Shown here: positions 7,130 through 15,400 of the stretch, piece by piece
Layout: each line of letters opens with the position of its first letter
How positions within the stretch are numbered: the stretch's first letter is position 1
DNA from: JBFHQE01 sp041592335
GTDB taxonomy: Bacteria; Pseudomonadota; Gammaproteobacteria; Thiohalobacterales; Thiohalobacteraceae
Length of the DNA: 54,369 bases
Direction: 5' to 3'
NCBI GenBank assembly: GCA_041592335.1
Contig: JBFHQE010000016.1
Location: 1-54,369 of the forward strand
Notes under the pieces: generated by a model
Database searches by the model: none
Seen by the model: the letters and a program-made list of their open reading frames with translations, nothing else
What the model was told of the DNA's origin: nothing
Made by a program: the position numbers and the translations under genes

Positions 7130-7789
7130 CTAGTATTTTTTTCTAAGTGTCATCCGGTCGCCTTCATTCAATATCTGCAAACGACCCAGAAACGACATCC
7201 CCAACAAGGCACGCGAAGGCTGATCGCCCTCGATGACAATAGCCTGTACATTGTGCAGCTCGATGCTCCCCAACTTCACGCGGCTCAACATCACCTGGTA
7301 CGAAGGTACCACACCCGACGCTGTTTCTGCCCAGCTTTTCTGCCCGACCACGCGATAATCGATTCCCAGGCGACGCGCCTGCGCATCATTCATGGCAATC
7401 GAACTGGCGCCTGTATCCACCAGGAAAGGCACCGCAAGTCCGTTAATCGAACCCACGGTGTTATACATGCCAGAGATATCGCGATAGACCACCACCTCGG
7501 TATCACCGCCGGCCGAGCCGGGTGCGGCAAGTGGCCTGATAACGGCACCCATGCGCACTTCGCGCTTAACGCCATCAATCTCGAGCAAGGCGCCATCGTC
7601 ACGCGCCTCAATCAACTTCACCCCTTCAGGAGAGCGTTGGCCGGGATTCAACACATATTGCTTACCGTTAATGCGCACCACCGCCCGGTCCTTGAACCGG
7701 CCGGCAACTTCAACGCTGAGTTCGTCGTCCTCTGCCCATATCGGCACAGGCGCGAACATCAGCAATATGCACAAGAGTCTAAGCCACAT
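7130..7789 (-). CDS. Periplasmic retropepsin-like aspartic protease
   Basis: Clan AA aspartic protease of the TIGR02281 type. From ATG 7789 it has 219 residues: a signal peptide (about 1-19, ending PIWA), a beta-rich N-terminal region, then a single catalytic motif Asp125-Thr-Gly-Ala-Ser (VDTGAS) with the hydrophobic flanks typical of retropepsins. One Asp per chain means it must dimerise. A longer frame back to 7867 would overlap pgpA by 89 bases and lacks a proper signal peptide, so 7789 is chosen; the overlap with pgpA is then 11 bases. The substrate is unknown. It is the last clear member of the thiL-pgpA group. Confidence 0.82.
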   Translation of the reverse strand: MWLRLLCILLMFAPVPIWAEDDELSVEVAGRFKDRAVVRINGKQYVLNPGQRSPEGVKLIEARDDGALLEIDGVKREVRMGAVIRPLAAPGSAGGDTEVVVYRDISGMYNTVGSINGLAVPFLVDTGASSIAMNDAQARRLGIDYRVVGQKSWAETASGVVPSYQVMLSRVKLGSIELHNVQAIVIEGDQPSRALLGMSFLGRLQILNEGDRMTLRKKY

Positions 7790-8267
7790 ACTGAGACAGC
7801 CAGACGAGTCCATGCAAACCGAGACAGGCAAACACCCCGGCAACAACATCATCCACCATAATGCCAAAACCGCCCTTGCAGCTGTTATCGAGCCAGCTTA
7901 TCGGCCATGGCTTGAGAATATCGAACAGGCGAAACAGGCCAAACCCCAGTAGCACCCAGAGCCAGCCCGCCGGAACAAACAGCATCGTAACCAGAAAGCC
8001 CGCGATTTCATCCCAGACGATCGCGGGATGATCATGAGTGTTGAGTGCAGTGGCGGTACGGCCACACAACCAGACGCCCAGCAATATCACCAACGCAACA
8101 ATGCCAAGATAGAACAGGGTGGAAAACTGGGCAGCCATCCACCACACCGGAATTGCGGCCAAGGTACCGAAAGTACCCGGTGCCTTCGGTGCATAACCGC
8201 TACCGAAGCCGAAGGACAGGAAATGTCCTGGATCGCGTAACAGGTAAACGGGTGGGCGTGAGCTCAT
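7779..8267 (-). CDS. pgpA: Phosphatidylglycerophosphatase A
   Basis: Inner-membrane enzyme that removes phosphate from phosphatidylglycerol phosphate to give phosphatidylglycerol. It has 162 residues with several hydrophobic segments. Family landmarks are GSGYAPKAPGTFGTL near the N-terminus, WDEIAG, LFRLFDILKPWPI and VDDVVAG, which carry the acidic residues of the active site. Its ATG overlaps the thiL stop in an ATGA, and its stop overlaps the next gene, so all three are translationally coupled. nusB-thiL-pgpA is a common gammaproteobacterial order. Confidence 0.95.
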   Translation of the reverse strand: MSSRPPVYLLRDPGHFLSFGFGSGYAPKAPGTFGTLAAIPVWWMAAQFSTLFYLGIVALVILLGVWLCGRTATALNTHDHPAIVWDEIAGFLVTMLFVPAGWLWVLLGFGLFRLFDILKPWPISWLDNSCKGGFGIMVDDVVAGVFACLGLHGLVWLSQYVA

Positions 8268-9235
8268 GAGAAATGCTGATATCCGAATGATGAAGGCTGG
8301 TACAGCTTACCCTGTTGATCCAGGCAACGCAGCCCGGTATTCGCCTCAATCACCCCAATGTCCGTCATCGGCAAATCCAGCTGCCGCGCCAATGCTGCAA
8401 TGGCTGGCATTGCATGCTCCGGCGCGCAGAACAGCAGTTCAAAATCATCGCCCGCCGTAAGCGGCAGCGCATGCCAGCGATCATCATCCTGACTGACCAG
8501 TTGCCGAAAAGCCGTCGAGCGCGGCAGCGCATCGATGTTAACCTGCGCACCACACTGACTGGCATCAAGGATATGCTGCAGGTCCGCCAGCAGGCCATCC
8601 GAGAGATCGATCATGGCCGACGCCTGTTCACGCAATGCCTGCCCGGCGGCGACTCGCGCCGAGGGTCGATTCAAGCGCGCAACAACTTGCGCAACAAATT
8701 CATCTTCCCCCGCACGCTCACCCGACACACAGGCAAGACCAAGACCGGCATCGCCGACTGTACCCGTCACCAGGATGCGATCACCGGCCTTGGCACCGGC
8801 ACGCCTCACTGCCATGCCACTGGGCACATAGCCCTGCAGCTGCACGGAGATGGTCAATGGACCACGCGTGGTATCGCCTCCCACCAGCGCAACATTGTGC
8901 TCATCCGCCGCGACAAAGAAACCACGCGCGAACTGCTCCAGCCAGTCAGCGCCCGCTTCTGGCAGAGTCAACGCCAGCGTCGCCCAGGCTGGCGTGGCCC
9001 CCATCGCCGCCAGATCACTCAGATTCACGGCAAGTGATTTATAGCCAATATCAAATGGGGATGTATTTTCAGGAAAATGAACGCCAGCCACCAGCGTATC
9101 TATCGCCGCAACCAGATCATGCCCCCCGGGAACGGAGAGAATGGCGGCGTCATCGCCAATACCCAGGATGACATCTTCACGCGAAGAGGCACGCTGGAAG
9201 TATTTTTCGATGAGGGAGAATTCGTTTAACGGCAT
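8264..9235 (-). CDS. thiL: Thiamine-monophosphate kinase
   Basis: Phosphorylates thiamine monophosphate to the active cofactor thiamine diphosphate using ATP. It has 323 residues from ATG 9235 (MPLNEFSLIEKYF, the usual N-terminus); a longer frame to 9256 is less likely. AIR-synthase-fold motifs are visible: GIGDDAAIL near the N-terminus, LAVNLSDLAAMGATP, VGGDTTRGPL and DLSDGLLADL. It overlaps pgpA by ATGA and is separated from nusB by 114 bases containing the palindromic repeat 9271-9342. Its product is needed by Dxs encoded in this window. Confidence 0.95.
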   Translation of the reverse strand: MPLNEFSLIEKYFQRASSREDVILGIGDDAAILSVPGGHDLVAAIDTLVAGVHFPENTSPFDIGYKSLAVNLSDLAAMGATPAWATLALTLPEAGADWLEQFARGFFVAADEHNVALVGGDTTRGPLTISVQLQGYVPSGMAVRRAGAKAGDRILVTGTVGDAGLGLACVSGERAGEDEFVAQVVARLNRPSARVAAGQALREQASAMIDLSDGLLADLQHILDASQCGAQVNIDALPRSTAFRQLVSQDDDRWHALPLTAGDDFELLFCAPEHAMPAIAALARQLDLPMTDIGVIEANTGLRCLDQQGKLYQPSSFGYQHFS

Positions 9236-9270
9236 GACTGCTGGACTGCAAACCAACCATTATAGAATCT

Positions 9271-9342
9271 CGTCATTCCGGCGGAAGCCGGAATCCAGGA
9301 GGCCTGCAATGACCACTGGATCCCGGCCTTCGCCGGGATGAC
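9271..9342. repeat. Paired palindromic repeats between nusB and thiL
   Basis: Two units in opposite orientation. CGTCATTCCGGC-GGAA-GCCGGAATCCAG is at 9271-9298, and CTGGATCCCGGC-CTTC-GCCGGGATGAC is at 9316-9342, with 17 bases between them. Each unit is a hairpin and the units pair with each other. Related units lie at 22701-22732, 45236-45262 and 45361-45387. This type of ATTCC-GGAAT repeat is widespread in proteobacteria. It lies in a transcribed gap and may affect mRNA stability. Confidence 0.85.
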
Positions 9343-9349
9343 AAAAATA

Positions 9350-9838
9350 CTAAGAATGCCAACCCGGTAATTTTCCACCTTCACCTTCCGGGTGTTCCAC
9401 GGCACGCAGCTTGCGCGCCAGCTTATCCAGAATGCCATTCACAAAGGTATGCGACTGCTCGGCACCAAACTTCTTCGCCAACGCAACCGCCTCGTTAATC
9501 ACGACCTTGTAAGGCACGTCCAGTCGCTCGGCGAGTTCGTAAGTCGCAATGCGCAACACCGCCTTCTCAATTGGATCGACATCCTTCATCTGGCGCTCAT
9601 GCAGATCGGCGTATTGGTTATCGAGCGACTCAACCTGGTTGATGATTTTATACACCAGTTCTTCGAAATAAGCCGGGTCGGCGCCGCCAAACTGGTCGCG
9701 GTCCGCTTCATATTGCGCAATCAGATCTTCCGGCTGATCAGCCGTCATCTGCCATTGATAAATAGCCTGCAATGCAACACGGCGCGCCTTGCTGCGCGCA
9801 CCGGTTGAAACTTTGTTTTGTTGAGTCGAAGCATTCAT
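9350..9838 (-). CDS. nusB: Transcription antitermination protein NusB
   Basis: Binds NusE (ribosomal S10) and boxA RNA to stop premature termination in rRNA operons. It has 162 residues, slightly longer than the E. coli protein, with an N-terminal extension to about 12 and a polar tail after RKLRAVEHPEG. The all-helical core shows ARRVALQAIYQWQ, VDPIEKAVLRIATYEL and YKVVINEAVALAKKFG, all diagnostic. The gene follows ribH by 12 bases, a near-universal neighbour. Confidence 0.96.
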   Translation of the reverse strand: MNASTQQNKVSTGARSKARRVALQAIYQWQMTADQPEDLIAQYEADRDQFGGADPAYFEELVYKIINQVESLDNQYADLHERQMKDVDPIEKAVLRIATYELAERLDVPYKVVINEAVALAKKFGAEQSHTFVNGILDKLARKLRAVEHPEGEGGKLPGWHS

Positions 9839-9850
9839 TGCGGGTGTCTA

Positions 9851-10327
9851 TCAACCTTCCAGTTCTTTCAACAGATTAACCATCTCGATCGCCGACATGG
9901 CTGCTTCCACACCCTTGTTGCCCGCCTTGGTGCCGGCACGCTCAATCGCCTGCTCAATGGTATCCACGGTTAACACGCCAAAGGCTATCGGCAACTCATA
10001 TTCCATACCGACCTGCGCCAGGCCCTTGGTGCACTCGCCTGCCACATATTCAAAATGCGGCGTACCGCCACGAATGACGGCGCCAAGCGCAATAACCGCA
10101 TCGTATTTCTTGCTCGCCGCCAGTTTCTTCGCCGCCAGCGGCATTTCAAACGCGCCCGGTACGCGAATAACTTCAATGTCCTTCTTGTCAGCGCCGTGAC
10201 GCACCAGACAATCCACCGCGCCCTCCAGCAGGCTTTCCACCACGAAACTATTGAAGCGCGCCACCAACAGCGCGAAACGTCCGCCCTTAACCGTCAGGTT
10301 ACCTTCAAACTCAGTCATCTTGGTCAT
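9851..10327 (-). CDS. ribH: Lumazine synthase
   Basis: Condenses 5-amino-6-ribitylaminouracil with 3,4-dihydroxybutanone 4-phosphate to dimethyl-ribityllumazine, the penultimate riboflavin step; forms icosahedral or pentameric shells. It has 158 residues. The active-site segments are ARFNSFVVESLLEGA, VPGAFEMPLAAKKLA and GAVIRGGTPHFEYVA, with the catalytic His in TPHFEYVA. It sits between ribBA and nusB in the rib operon. Confidence 0.96.
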   Translation of the reverse strand: MTKMTEFEGNLTVKGGRFALLVARFNSFVVESLLEGAVDCLVRHGADKKDIEVIRVPGAFEMPLAAKKLAASKKYDAVIALGAVIRGGTPHFEYVAGECTKGLAQVGMEYELPIAFGVLTVDTIEQAIERAGTKAGNKGVEAAMSAIEMVNLLKELEG

Positions 10328-10379
10328 CTCAACTAATCCTGTTAATAAACTTGTTTCTGCTATCTATCAACGGCCTCAA

Positions 10380-11489
10380 TCAATCACATGGCACGTATTC
10401 AGTCACTTCCAGCCCAAAACCCGAAATCCCGTGCATAACTTTCGGCGCACTCAACACCCGCATCTTGTGCACACCCAGCTCCGCCAGAATCTGCGCACCG
10501 ACACCATAAGTACGCAAATCCTCCCGCAGACGATTCGGCTGCTCCGGCAATGGCTCGCCACTGGCATAGGTCTGAATTCGCTTGACCAGCGACCGTGGAC
10601 TTTCATGCTTACCCAGCACGATCACTATACCGCTGCCTTCCTGCGCCACGCGCTGCAACGCGCGCCGCAATGGCCAGCCGCAATCCCCCGTGGTCGCGCC
10701 CAGCAGATCACACAAGGTTCCCTGCACATGCACACGCACCAGCACCGGCCGAGTGCAGTCGATCTCGCCATAGGTCAGCGCCAGGTGCACATCCTTATCG
10801 ATACTGTCCTCGAAAGCGGTCAGATGAAATTCACCGTATTCCGTTGGCAGCGTTGACTCGGCAACTTTCTCGATGGTCTTTTCATTCTCTATGCGATAGT
10901 GAATCAGATCGGCAATGGTGCCCATCTTGAGGCCATGCTCGGCCGCGAACTTTTCCAGGTCCGGACGTCGCGCCATCGAGCCATCCTCGTTGAGAATCTC
11001 GACAATCACCGCAGCAGGCTCGATATTCGCCAGCCGCGCCAGGTCGCATCCGGCCTCGGTATGTCCCGCGCGGGTTAGCACGCCACCGGGTTGCGCCATT
11101 AGCGGAAAAATATGTCCCGGCTGCACGATGTCTTCCGGCCGCGCATCAGGTTTGACCGCTGCCAGCACTGTCGTGGCGCGATCCGATGCCGAAATACCGG
11201 TCGTTACACCCTCCGCCGCTTCGATACTCACGGTAAATGCCGTGGCGAGTTGCGCGTTATTTTCCTGCACCATCAACGGCAATTTCAGTTGCTCGCAGCG
11301 CGAACGCGTTAATGTCAGGCAGATCAGGCCTCGACCGTACTTGGCCATGAAGTTGATGGCTTCCGGCGTGACATGACTGGCCGCCATGACGAGATCGCCT
11401 TCGTTTTCACGATCCTCGTCATCCATCAGGATCACCATCTTGCCCTGGCGAATATCTTCAATCAGTTCTTCGGTTGTGTGTAAACCCAT
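10380..11489 (-). CDS. ribBA: DHBP synthase fused to degenerate GTP cyclohydrolase II
   Basis: The N-terminal half (about 1-205) is an intact 3,4-dihydroxy-2-butanone-4-phosphate synthase: MDDEDRENEGDLVMAA acidic loop, TLTRSRCEQL, TGISASDRATT and GHTEAGCDLARLA. The C-terminal half has the GTP cyclohydrolase II fold but not its zinc site: the usual RVHSEC...RCDCG appears as RVHVQGTLCDLLGATTGDCG, so two of three zinc cysteines are glycine. This is the RibBX arrangement described in gammaproteobacteria, where only the RibB activity is expected. A separate ribA should exist elsewhere. It has 369 residues. It is separated from ribE by a REP pair. Confidence 0.93.
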   Translation of the reverse strand: MGLHTTEELIEDIRQGKMVILMDDEDRENEGDLVMAASHVTPEAINFMAKYGRGLICLTLTRSRCEQLKLPLMVQENNAQLATAFTVSIEAAEGVTTGISASDRATTVLAAVKPDARPEDIVQPGHIFPLMAQPGGVLTRAGHTEAGCDLARLANIEPAAVIVEILNEDGSMARRPDLEKFAAEHGLKMGTIADLIHYRIENEKTIEKVAESTLPTEYGEFHLTAFEDSIDKDVHLALTYGEIDCTRPVLVRVHVQGTLCDLLGATTGDCGWPLRRALQRVAQEGSGIVIVLGKHESPRSLVKRIQTYASGEPLPEQPNRLREDLRTYGVGAQILAELGVHKMRVLSAPKVMHGISGFGLEVTEYVPCD

Positions 11490-11514
11490 AGCGAAATCTT
11501 TTTCTCAATCAAAT

Positions 11515-11567
11515 CCCGTAGCAGCGAGCTTGCTCGCGAACCGTTCGCGGCCCAGGCCGCTCCTACC
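11515..11567. repeat. REP pair (BIME) between ribE and ribBA
   Basis: On the minus strand a REP unit beginning GTAGGAGCGGCC, with a GGCC-GGGCC type stem and the tail GCGAA, is followed by an inverted second unit ending GCTGCTACGGG. These are the classical palindromes of Pseudomonas-type REPs. The TAG in GTAGGAGCGG is the stop codon of ribE (11563-11565). Confidence 0.85.
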
Positions 11568-12219
11568 TCATAAAACCATGTTCGGCTAAAAACGCCTCGG
11601 TAATATTGCTACCCGACTGCGCCGCCCTGTCTCCCTGTAACAGGCGTTCCAGGTACCGCGCAATGACATCCACTTCCAGGTTCACCTTACGCCCGGCAGC
11701 ATAACTATCAATGGTCGTTTCCTGCAGTGTATGCGGCACGATATTCAGATCGAACAGCGCGCCCTCAACCGCGTTGACCGTCAGGCTCACGCCATCGACA
11801 CAGACAGAACCCTTCTCGGCAATGTATTTAGCCAATGCATCCGGCGCCTTGATACGAAAACGTTCCGAACGACCATCGGCACGCCGCTCAACCACTTCGC
11901 CGACGCCATCCACATGACCGCTGACCAGGTGACCGCCCAGTCGCGTGGTCGGCGTCAGCGCCTTTTCCAGATTCACCCGGGTACCCACGTTGAAGGACCC
12001 AAGAATCGTACACGCCAGGGTTTCTCCCGACACATCCGCCCAGAAACCATCGCCTGGCAGATCAACAGCGGTCAGGCAAACACCGCTCACCGCGATACTG
12101 TCGCCCAGTTGCACATCACCGAGATCCAGCTTGCCGGTGCGGATATAGAGGCGCATATCAGCCCCGCTGGGTTCCAGCGCCGCGATCTCGCCAACTGCTT
12201 CGATAATGCCTGTAAACAT
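11563..12219 (-). CDS. ribE: Riboflavin synthase alpha chain
   Basis: Dismutates two dimethyl-ribityllumazine molecules to riboflavin and the pyrimidine precursor; works as a trimer. It has 218 residues built from two similar beta-barrel halves (MFTGIIEAVG with SIAVSGVCLTAV, then GHLVSGHVDGVG with SVCVDGVSLTVNAV). The stop codon lies inside a REP unit. Gene order ribD-ribE-ribBA-ribH-nusB is normal for the group. No FMN riboswitch was seen in the gaps on either side. Confidence 0.95.
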   Translation of the reverse strand: MFTGIIEAVGEIAALEPSGADMRLYIRTGKLDLGDVQLGDSIAVSGVCLTAVDLPGDGFWADVSGETLACTILGSFNVGTRVNLEKALTPTTRLGGHLVSGHVDGVGEVVERRADGRSERFRIKAPDALAKYIAEKGSVCVDGVSLTVNAVEGALFDLNIVPHTLQETTIDSYAAGRKVNLEVDVIARYLERLLQGDRAAQSGSNITEAFLAEHGFMR

Positions 12220-12267
12220 ATTCTCACTTGTGTTGATTTCTGCAGCTGTCCGGATATGCCTTACAGC

Positions 12268-12290
12268 CTCGCGGCCAAGGCCGCTCCTAC
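12268..12290. repeat. Single REP unit between ribD and ribE
   Basis: On the minus strand GTAGGAGCGGCC-TT-GGCCGCGAG, a hairpin of GCGGCC with GGCCGC. Its TAG (12289-12287) is the stop codon of ribD. It belongs to the same family as the pair at 11515-11567. Confidence 0.85.
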
Positions 12291-13381
12291 AAAACCGGTT
12301 TTGCCGTGATCCGCCAATCTTTTCCGACTGCGCGAATGTCCGTTATCTGCAGCGCAATACGCTCGTCCATGACGTCCAGCCCCGGCAGGTGAAACAACCC
12401 ACGCGCCTGGTCGCCCATGATGTGCGGCGCCATGTATATGATGATTTCATCCAGCAATCCGGCGTGTAAAAAATTACCAGCCAGTACAGCACCGGTTTCC
12501 ACCAGCACCTCGTTGATCTCGCGCTGCACCAGCAGGGACAACAGATCATTCAAATTGACCTTGCCACTGGCGGCGTTCAAACAGACCACTTCCGCTCCTG
12601 CATTGAACAATGCATCAGATACGTCGCTCCCCGCCTGGGTTGTCACAACCAGGGTGTCGCCCGGCAAGGACAACATCTTCGCTGTTGGCGGCATGGAAAG
12701 ATTACTGTCCAGCACCACGCGCAGTGGCTGTTTGATCTGCTCATCGTTCAAACCGTCAATCCGCGCGTTCAACGACGGATCATCGTGCAATACCGTGCCT
12801 GAACCCGTCACGATGGCCGAACTGCGCGCCCGCAGCCGGTGCACATCGGCGCGCGCTTTGCTCCCGGTGATCCACTGACTTTCACCCGATGCCATTGCGG
12901 TACGGCCATCCAGACTCATCGCCAGCTTGCAACGCACATAGGGCTTACCAATGCGCATACGCTTGATGAAACCCGGGTTCAATGCTTCCGCTTCTGCCTG
13001 CAACAAACCGCTTTCGGTTTCGATCCCGGCCGCGTGTAATTTCGCCAGCCCCTGTCCCGCCACCTGCGGATTCGGGTCTTCCATTGCCACAATTACTTTG
13101 GCAACACCCGCTTCGATCAGCGCATCCGCGCAGGGTGGCGTTCGCCCATGATGCGAGCAGGGCTCGAGCGTGACATAAGCCGTCGCACCTCTGGCCCTGT
13201 TACCCGCCTTTGCCAGCGCATGGCGTTCTGCATGTGGTTCACCCGCGCGCTCATGCCAGCCTTCGCCGATAATCTCGCCATCCTTCACCAGCACACAACC
13301 GACGCGCGGATTGGGATCCGTGGTATACAAGCCCTTGCGCGCCAGCTGCAACGCACGACTCATATACTCTGTCGCGTTCAT
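12287..13381 (-). CDS. ribD: Bifunctional pyrimidine deaminase/reductase
   Basis: Carries out the second and third riboflavin steps: deamination of the pyrimidine by the N-terminal zinc domain and NADPH-dependent reduction of the ribosyl chain by the C-terminal domain. It has 364 residues. The zinc site is HAERHALAKAG with the catalytic Glu, then TLEPCSHHGRTPPCADAL (two Cys). The reductase half starts near VRCKLAMSLDGRTA. Its ATG overlaps the nrdR stop (ATGA). The last codon is followed directly by a REP-derived TAG, so the C-terminus may have been trimmed or set by the repeat. Confidence 0.95.
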   Translation of the reverse strand: MNATEYMSRALQLARKGLYTTDPNPRVGCVLVKDGEIIGEGWHERAGEPHAERHALAKAGNRARGATAYVTLEPCSHHGRTPPCADALIEAGVAKVIVAMEDPNPQVAGQGLAKLHAAGIETESGLLQAEAEALNPGFIKRMRIGKPYVRCKLAMSLDGRTAMASGESQWITGSKARADVHRLRARSSAIVTGSGTVLHDDPSLNARIDGLNDEQIKQPLRVVLDSNLSMPPTAKMLSLPGDTLVVTTQAGSDVSDALFNAGAEVVCLNAASGKVNLNDLLSLLVQREINEVLVETGAVLAGNFLHAGLLDEIIIYMAPHIMGDQARGLFHLPGLDVMDERIALQITDIRAVGKDWRITAKPVL

Positions 13382-13884
13382 TGCTCCTCTTCCGGCAATA
13401 ACGGAATCTGGTTGCGACGTTCCTCGGGCGAAGGTCCTTTTTCCAGCCGTTCGATCTCTTCGCGAAAGGCGTTCACGTCCTGGAAGCTGCGATACACCGA
13501 GGCAAAGCGCACATAGGCCACCTGGTCCAGGTTACGCAGTTCATCCATGATGTACTCGCCCACCTGCCGCGACGGCATTTCACGTTCCCCGCTGGCATGC
13601 AGGCGATGCTGGATACGCTCAATCGCCCCTTCCACCAGGTCGGTGGCCACCGGGCGTTTTTCCAGTGCACGCAATACACCGGCGCGCAGCTTTTCTTCGT
13701 AAAAGGGCTCCCGCGTGCCATCGCGCTTGATGATGCGAGGCATAACCAGCACGGCCTGCTCGAACGTGGTGAAACGTTCATTGCACTGGGTACATTCCCT
13801 GCGGCGGCGCACCTGGGCACCCTCGCTCGCAAGACGCGAGTCGATGACCTTGGTTTCTTCAGCGCCGCAGAAGGGACAGTGCAT
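13378..13884 (-). CDS. nrdR: Ribonucleotide reductase repressor NrdR
   Basis: Zinc-ribbon and ATP-cone repressor that senses dATP/ATP and shuts off ribonucleotide reductase genes. It has 168 residues. MHCPFCG...ECTQCNERF gives the four zinc cysteines, and the ATP-cone follows (VMPRIIKRDGTREPF). It lies 8 bases after glyA and overlaps ribD, the classic glyA-nrdR-ribD order. Its targets (nrd genes, NrdR boxes) are not in the window. Confidence 0.96.
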   Translation of the reverse strand: MHCPFCGAEETKVIDSRLASEGAQVRRRRECTQCNERFTTFEQAVLVMPRIIKRDGTREPFYEEKLRAGVLRALEKRPVATDLVEGAIERIQHRLHASGEREMPSRQVGEYIMDELRNLDQVAYVRFASVYRSFQDVNAFREEIERLEKGPSPEERRNQIPLLPEEEQ

Positions 13885-13892
13885 TTAGCGTG

Positions 13893-15149
13893 TTACTTGG
13901 CGTACACCGGGAAGCGTGCGCACAAGCTCTTAACCTTTTCGCGCACCGTATCCTGCAGGCCGGTATTATCGACATCGTCAATGATGTCGCAGATCCAGCC
14001 AGCCAGTTCCCTGCACTCGGCTTCCTTGAAACCGCGCGTGGTAATGGCCGGGGTACCGATACGAATACCGCTGGTCACGAACGGCGACTGCGGATCATTC
14101 GGCACGGCGTTCTTGTTCACCGTAATGTAGGCATTGCCCAGCGCTGCATCGACCTGCTTGCCGGTCAGCCCCTTGTCGATCAGGTCCACCAGGAACAGGT
14201 GATCATCGGTACCGCCTGACACGATCTTGATGCCACGCTCCAGGATGACCTCAGCCATGGCGCGGGAATTGGCCAGCACCTGCTTCTGGTAATCCTTGAA
14301 TTCCGGTTGCAACGCTTCTTTCAATGCCACCGCCTTGGCGGCGATCACATGCATCAAGGGACCGCCCTGGGTGCCGGGGAAGATCAGTGAATTGAGTTTC
14401 TTGGTGATCTCCTCGTTTTCCTTCGCCAGGATCAGACCGCCTCGCGGACCGCGCAGGGTTTTATGGGTAGTGGTAGTGGTTACATCGGCGATATTGACCG
14501 GACTGGGATAGATGCCAGCCGCAATCAGACCGGCGACATGGGCCATATCGACCAGCAGGTAGGCACCAACGGAATCGGCAATCTCACGAAAGATGTTCCA
14601 GTCCATGGTGCGTGAATAGGCCGAGAAACCACCGACGATCATTTTCGGCTTGTGCTCTGTGGCCAGTGACTGGATCTGATCGTAATCCACCAGGCCGGTG
14701 TCGTGATTCAGACCGTACTGCACGGCATTGTAAATCTTGTCGGAGAAATTCACCTTGGAACCGTGGGTCAGGTGACCGCCATCGGCCAGGCTCATGCCCA
14801 GCACGGTATCGCCCGGTTCGCACAGTGCCATGTAGACTGCGGCGTTGGCCTGGGAACCCGAATGCGGCTGCACATTGGCATAGGCCGCGCCGAACAGTTC
14901 CTTGGCGCGATCGATCGCCAGCTGCTCGGCGATATCCACAAACTCGCAACCGCCGTAATAACGCTTGCCGGGATAACCCTCGGCATACTTGTTGGTCAGC
15001 TGTGAGCCCTGCGCTTCCATGACCCGTGGGCTGGCGTAGTTTTCCGACGCAATCAGCTCGATGTGTTCTTCCTGGCGCTTAACCTCGTTGGCAATCGCCT
15101 GGGCCAGCTCGTCATCAAATCCGGCTATGGTCATGTCGTTGGTGAACAT
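13893..15149 (-). CDS. glyA: Serine hydroxymethyltransferase
   Basis: PLP enzyme that interconverts serine and glycine while loading tetrahydrofolate with a one-carbon unit. It has 418 residues. The PLP lysine is in TTTTHKTLRGPRGG, and N-terminal landmarks are LIASENYASPRVMEAQGS and YAEGYPGKRYYGGCE. The start at 15149 has GGAG about 6 bases upstream. The 251-base gap before it (15150-15400) holds a -10-like TATGAT on the minus strand (15201-15196) without a convincing -35; I found no glycine riboswitch there. It heads the nrdR-rib operon and needs the folate for which FolE2 makes the pterin. Confidence 0.97.
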   Translation of the reverse strand: MFTNDMTIAGFDDELAQAIANEVKRQEEHIELIASENYASPRVMEAQGSQLTNKYAEGYPGKRYYGGCEFVDIAEQLAIDRAKELFGAAYANVQPHSGSQANAAVYMALCEPGDTVLGMSLADGGHLTHGSKVNFSDKIYNAVQYGLNHDTGLVDYDQIQSLATEHKPKMIVGGFSAYSRTMDWNIFREIADSVGAYLLVDMAHVAGLIAAGIYPSPVNIADVTTTTTHKTLRGPRGGLILAKENEEITKKLNSLIFPGTQGGPLMHVIAAKAVALKEALQPEFKDYQKQVLANSRAMAEVILERGIKIVSGGTDDHLFLVDLIDKGLTGKQVDAALGNAYITVNKNAVPNDPQSPFVTSGIRIGTPAITTRGFKEAECRELAGWICDIIDDVDNTGLQDTVREKVKSLCARFPVYAK

Positions 15150-15400
15150 TCAATCTCCTCGGTATTACTCTGGGCCTGTCCAAATATGGCCGCCCATCAT
15201 ACCGGAATCGCGGGGTCTACGGCAGGGGAAAAGTCGCTCCAACAACCTGTCGCGGCGGCAGCCCCTCGAATCGGGCGCCACAACCAGGTCAGGCAAACAA
15301 TTATTTAGAAAACAAGAGGTAATAACAGGGAGCGGCAGTCAACCGGGTAATCAGCGCAATCTCGCAGCCGGGGTCGGCCAGGAAGGCTCCGTTCTTCACA

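Noticed and set aside
7790..7867. Extended N-terminus of the aspartic protease
   Set aside because: It would lie inside pgpA, and the downstream ATG begins a proper signal peptide.
10328..12286. FMN riboswitch in the rib operon gaps
   Set aside because: The gaps are short and filled by REP units; no conserved RFN core sequence was found.
15150..15400. Glycine riboswitch upstream of glyA
   Set aside because: No tandem aptamer-like conserved segments are visible; only a -10-like TATGAT without -35.
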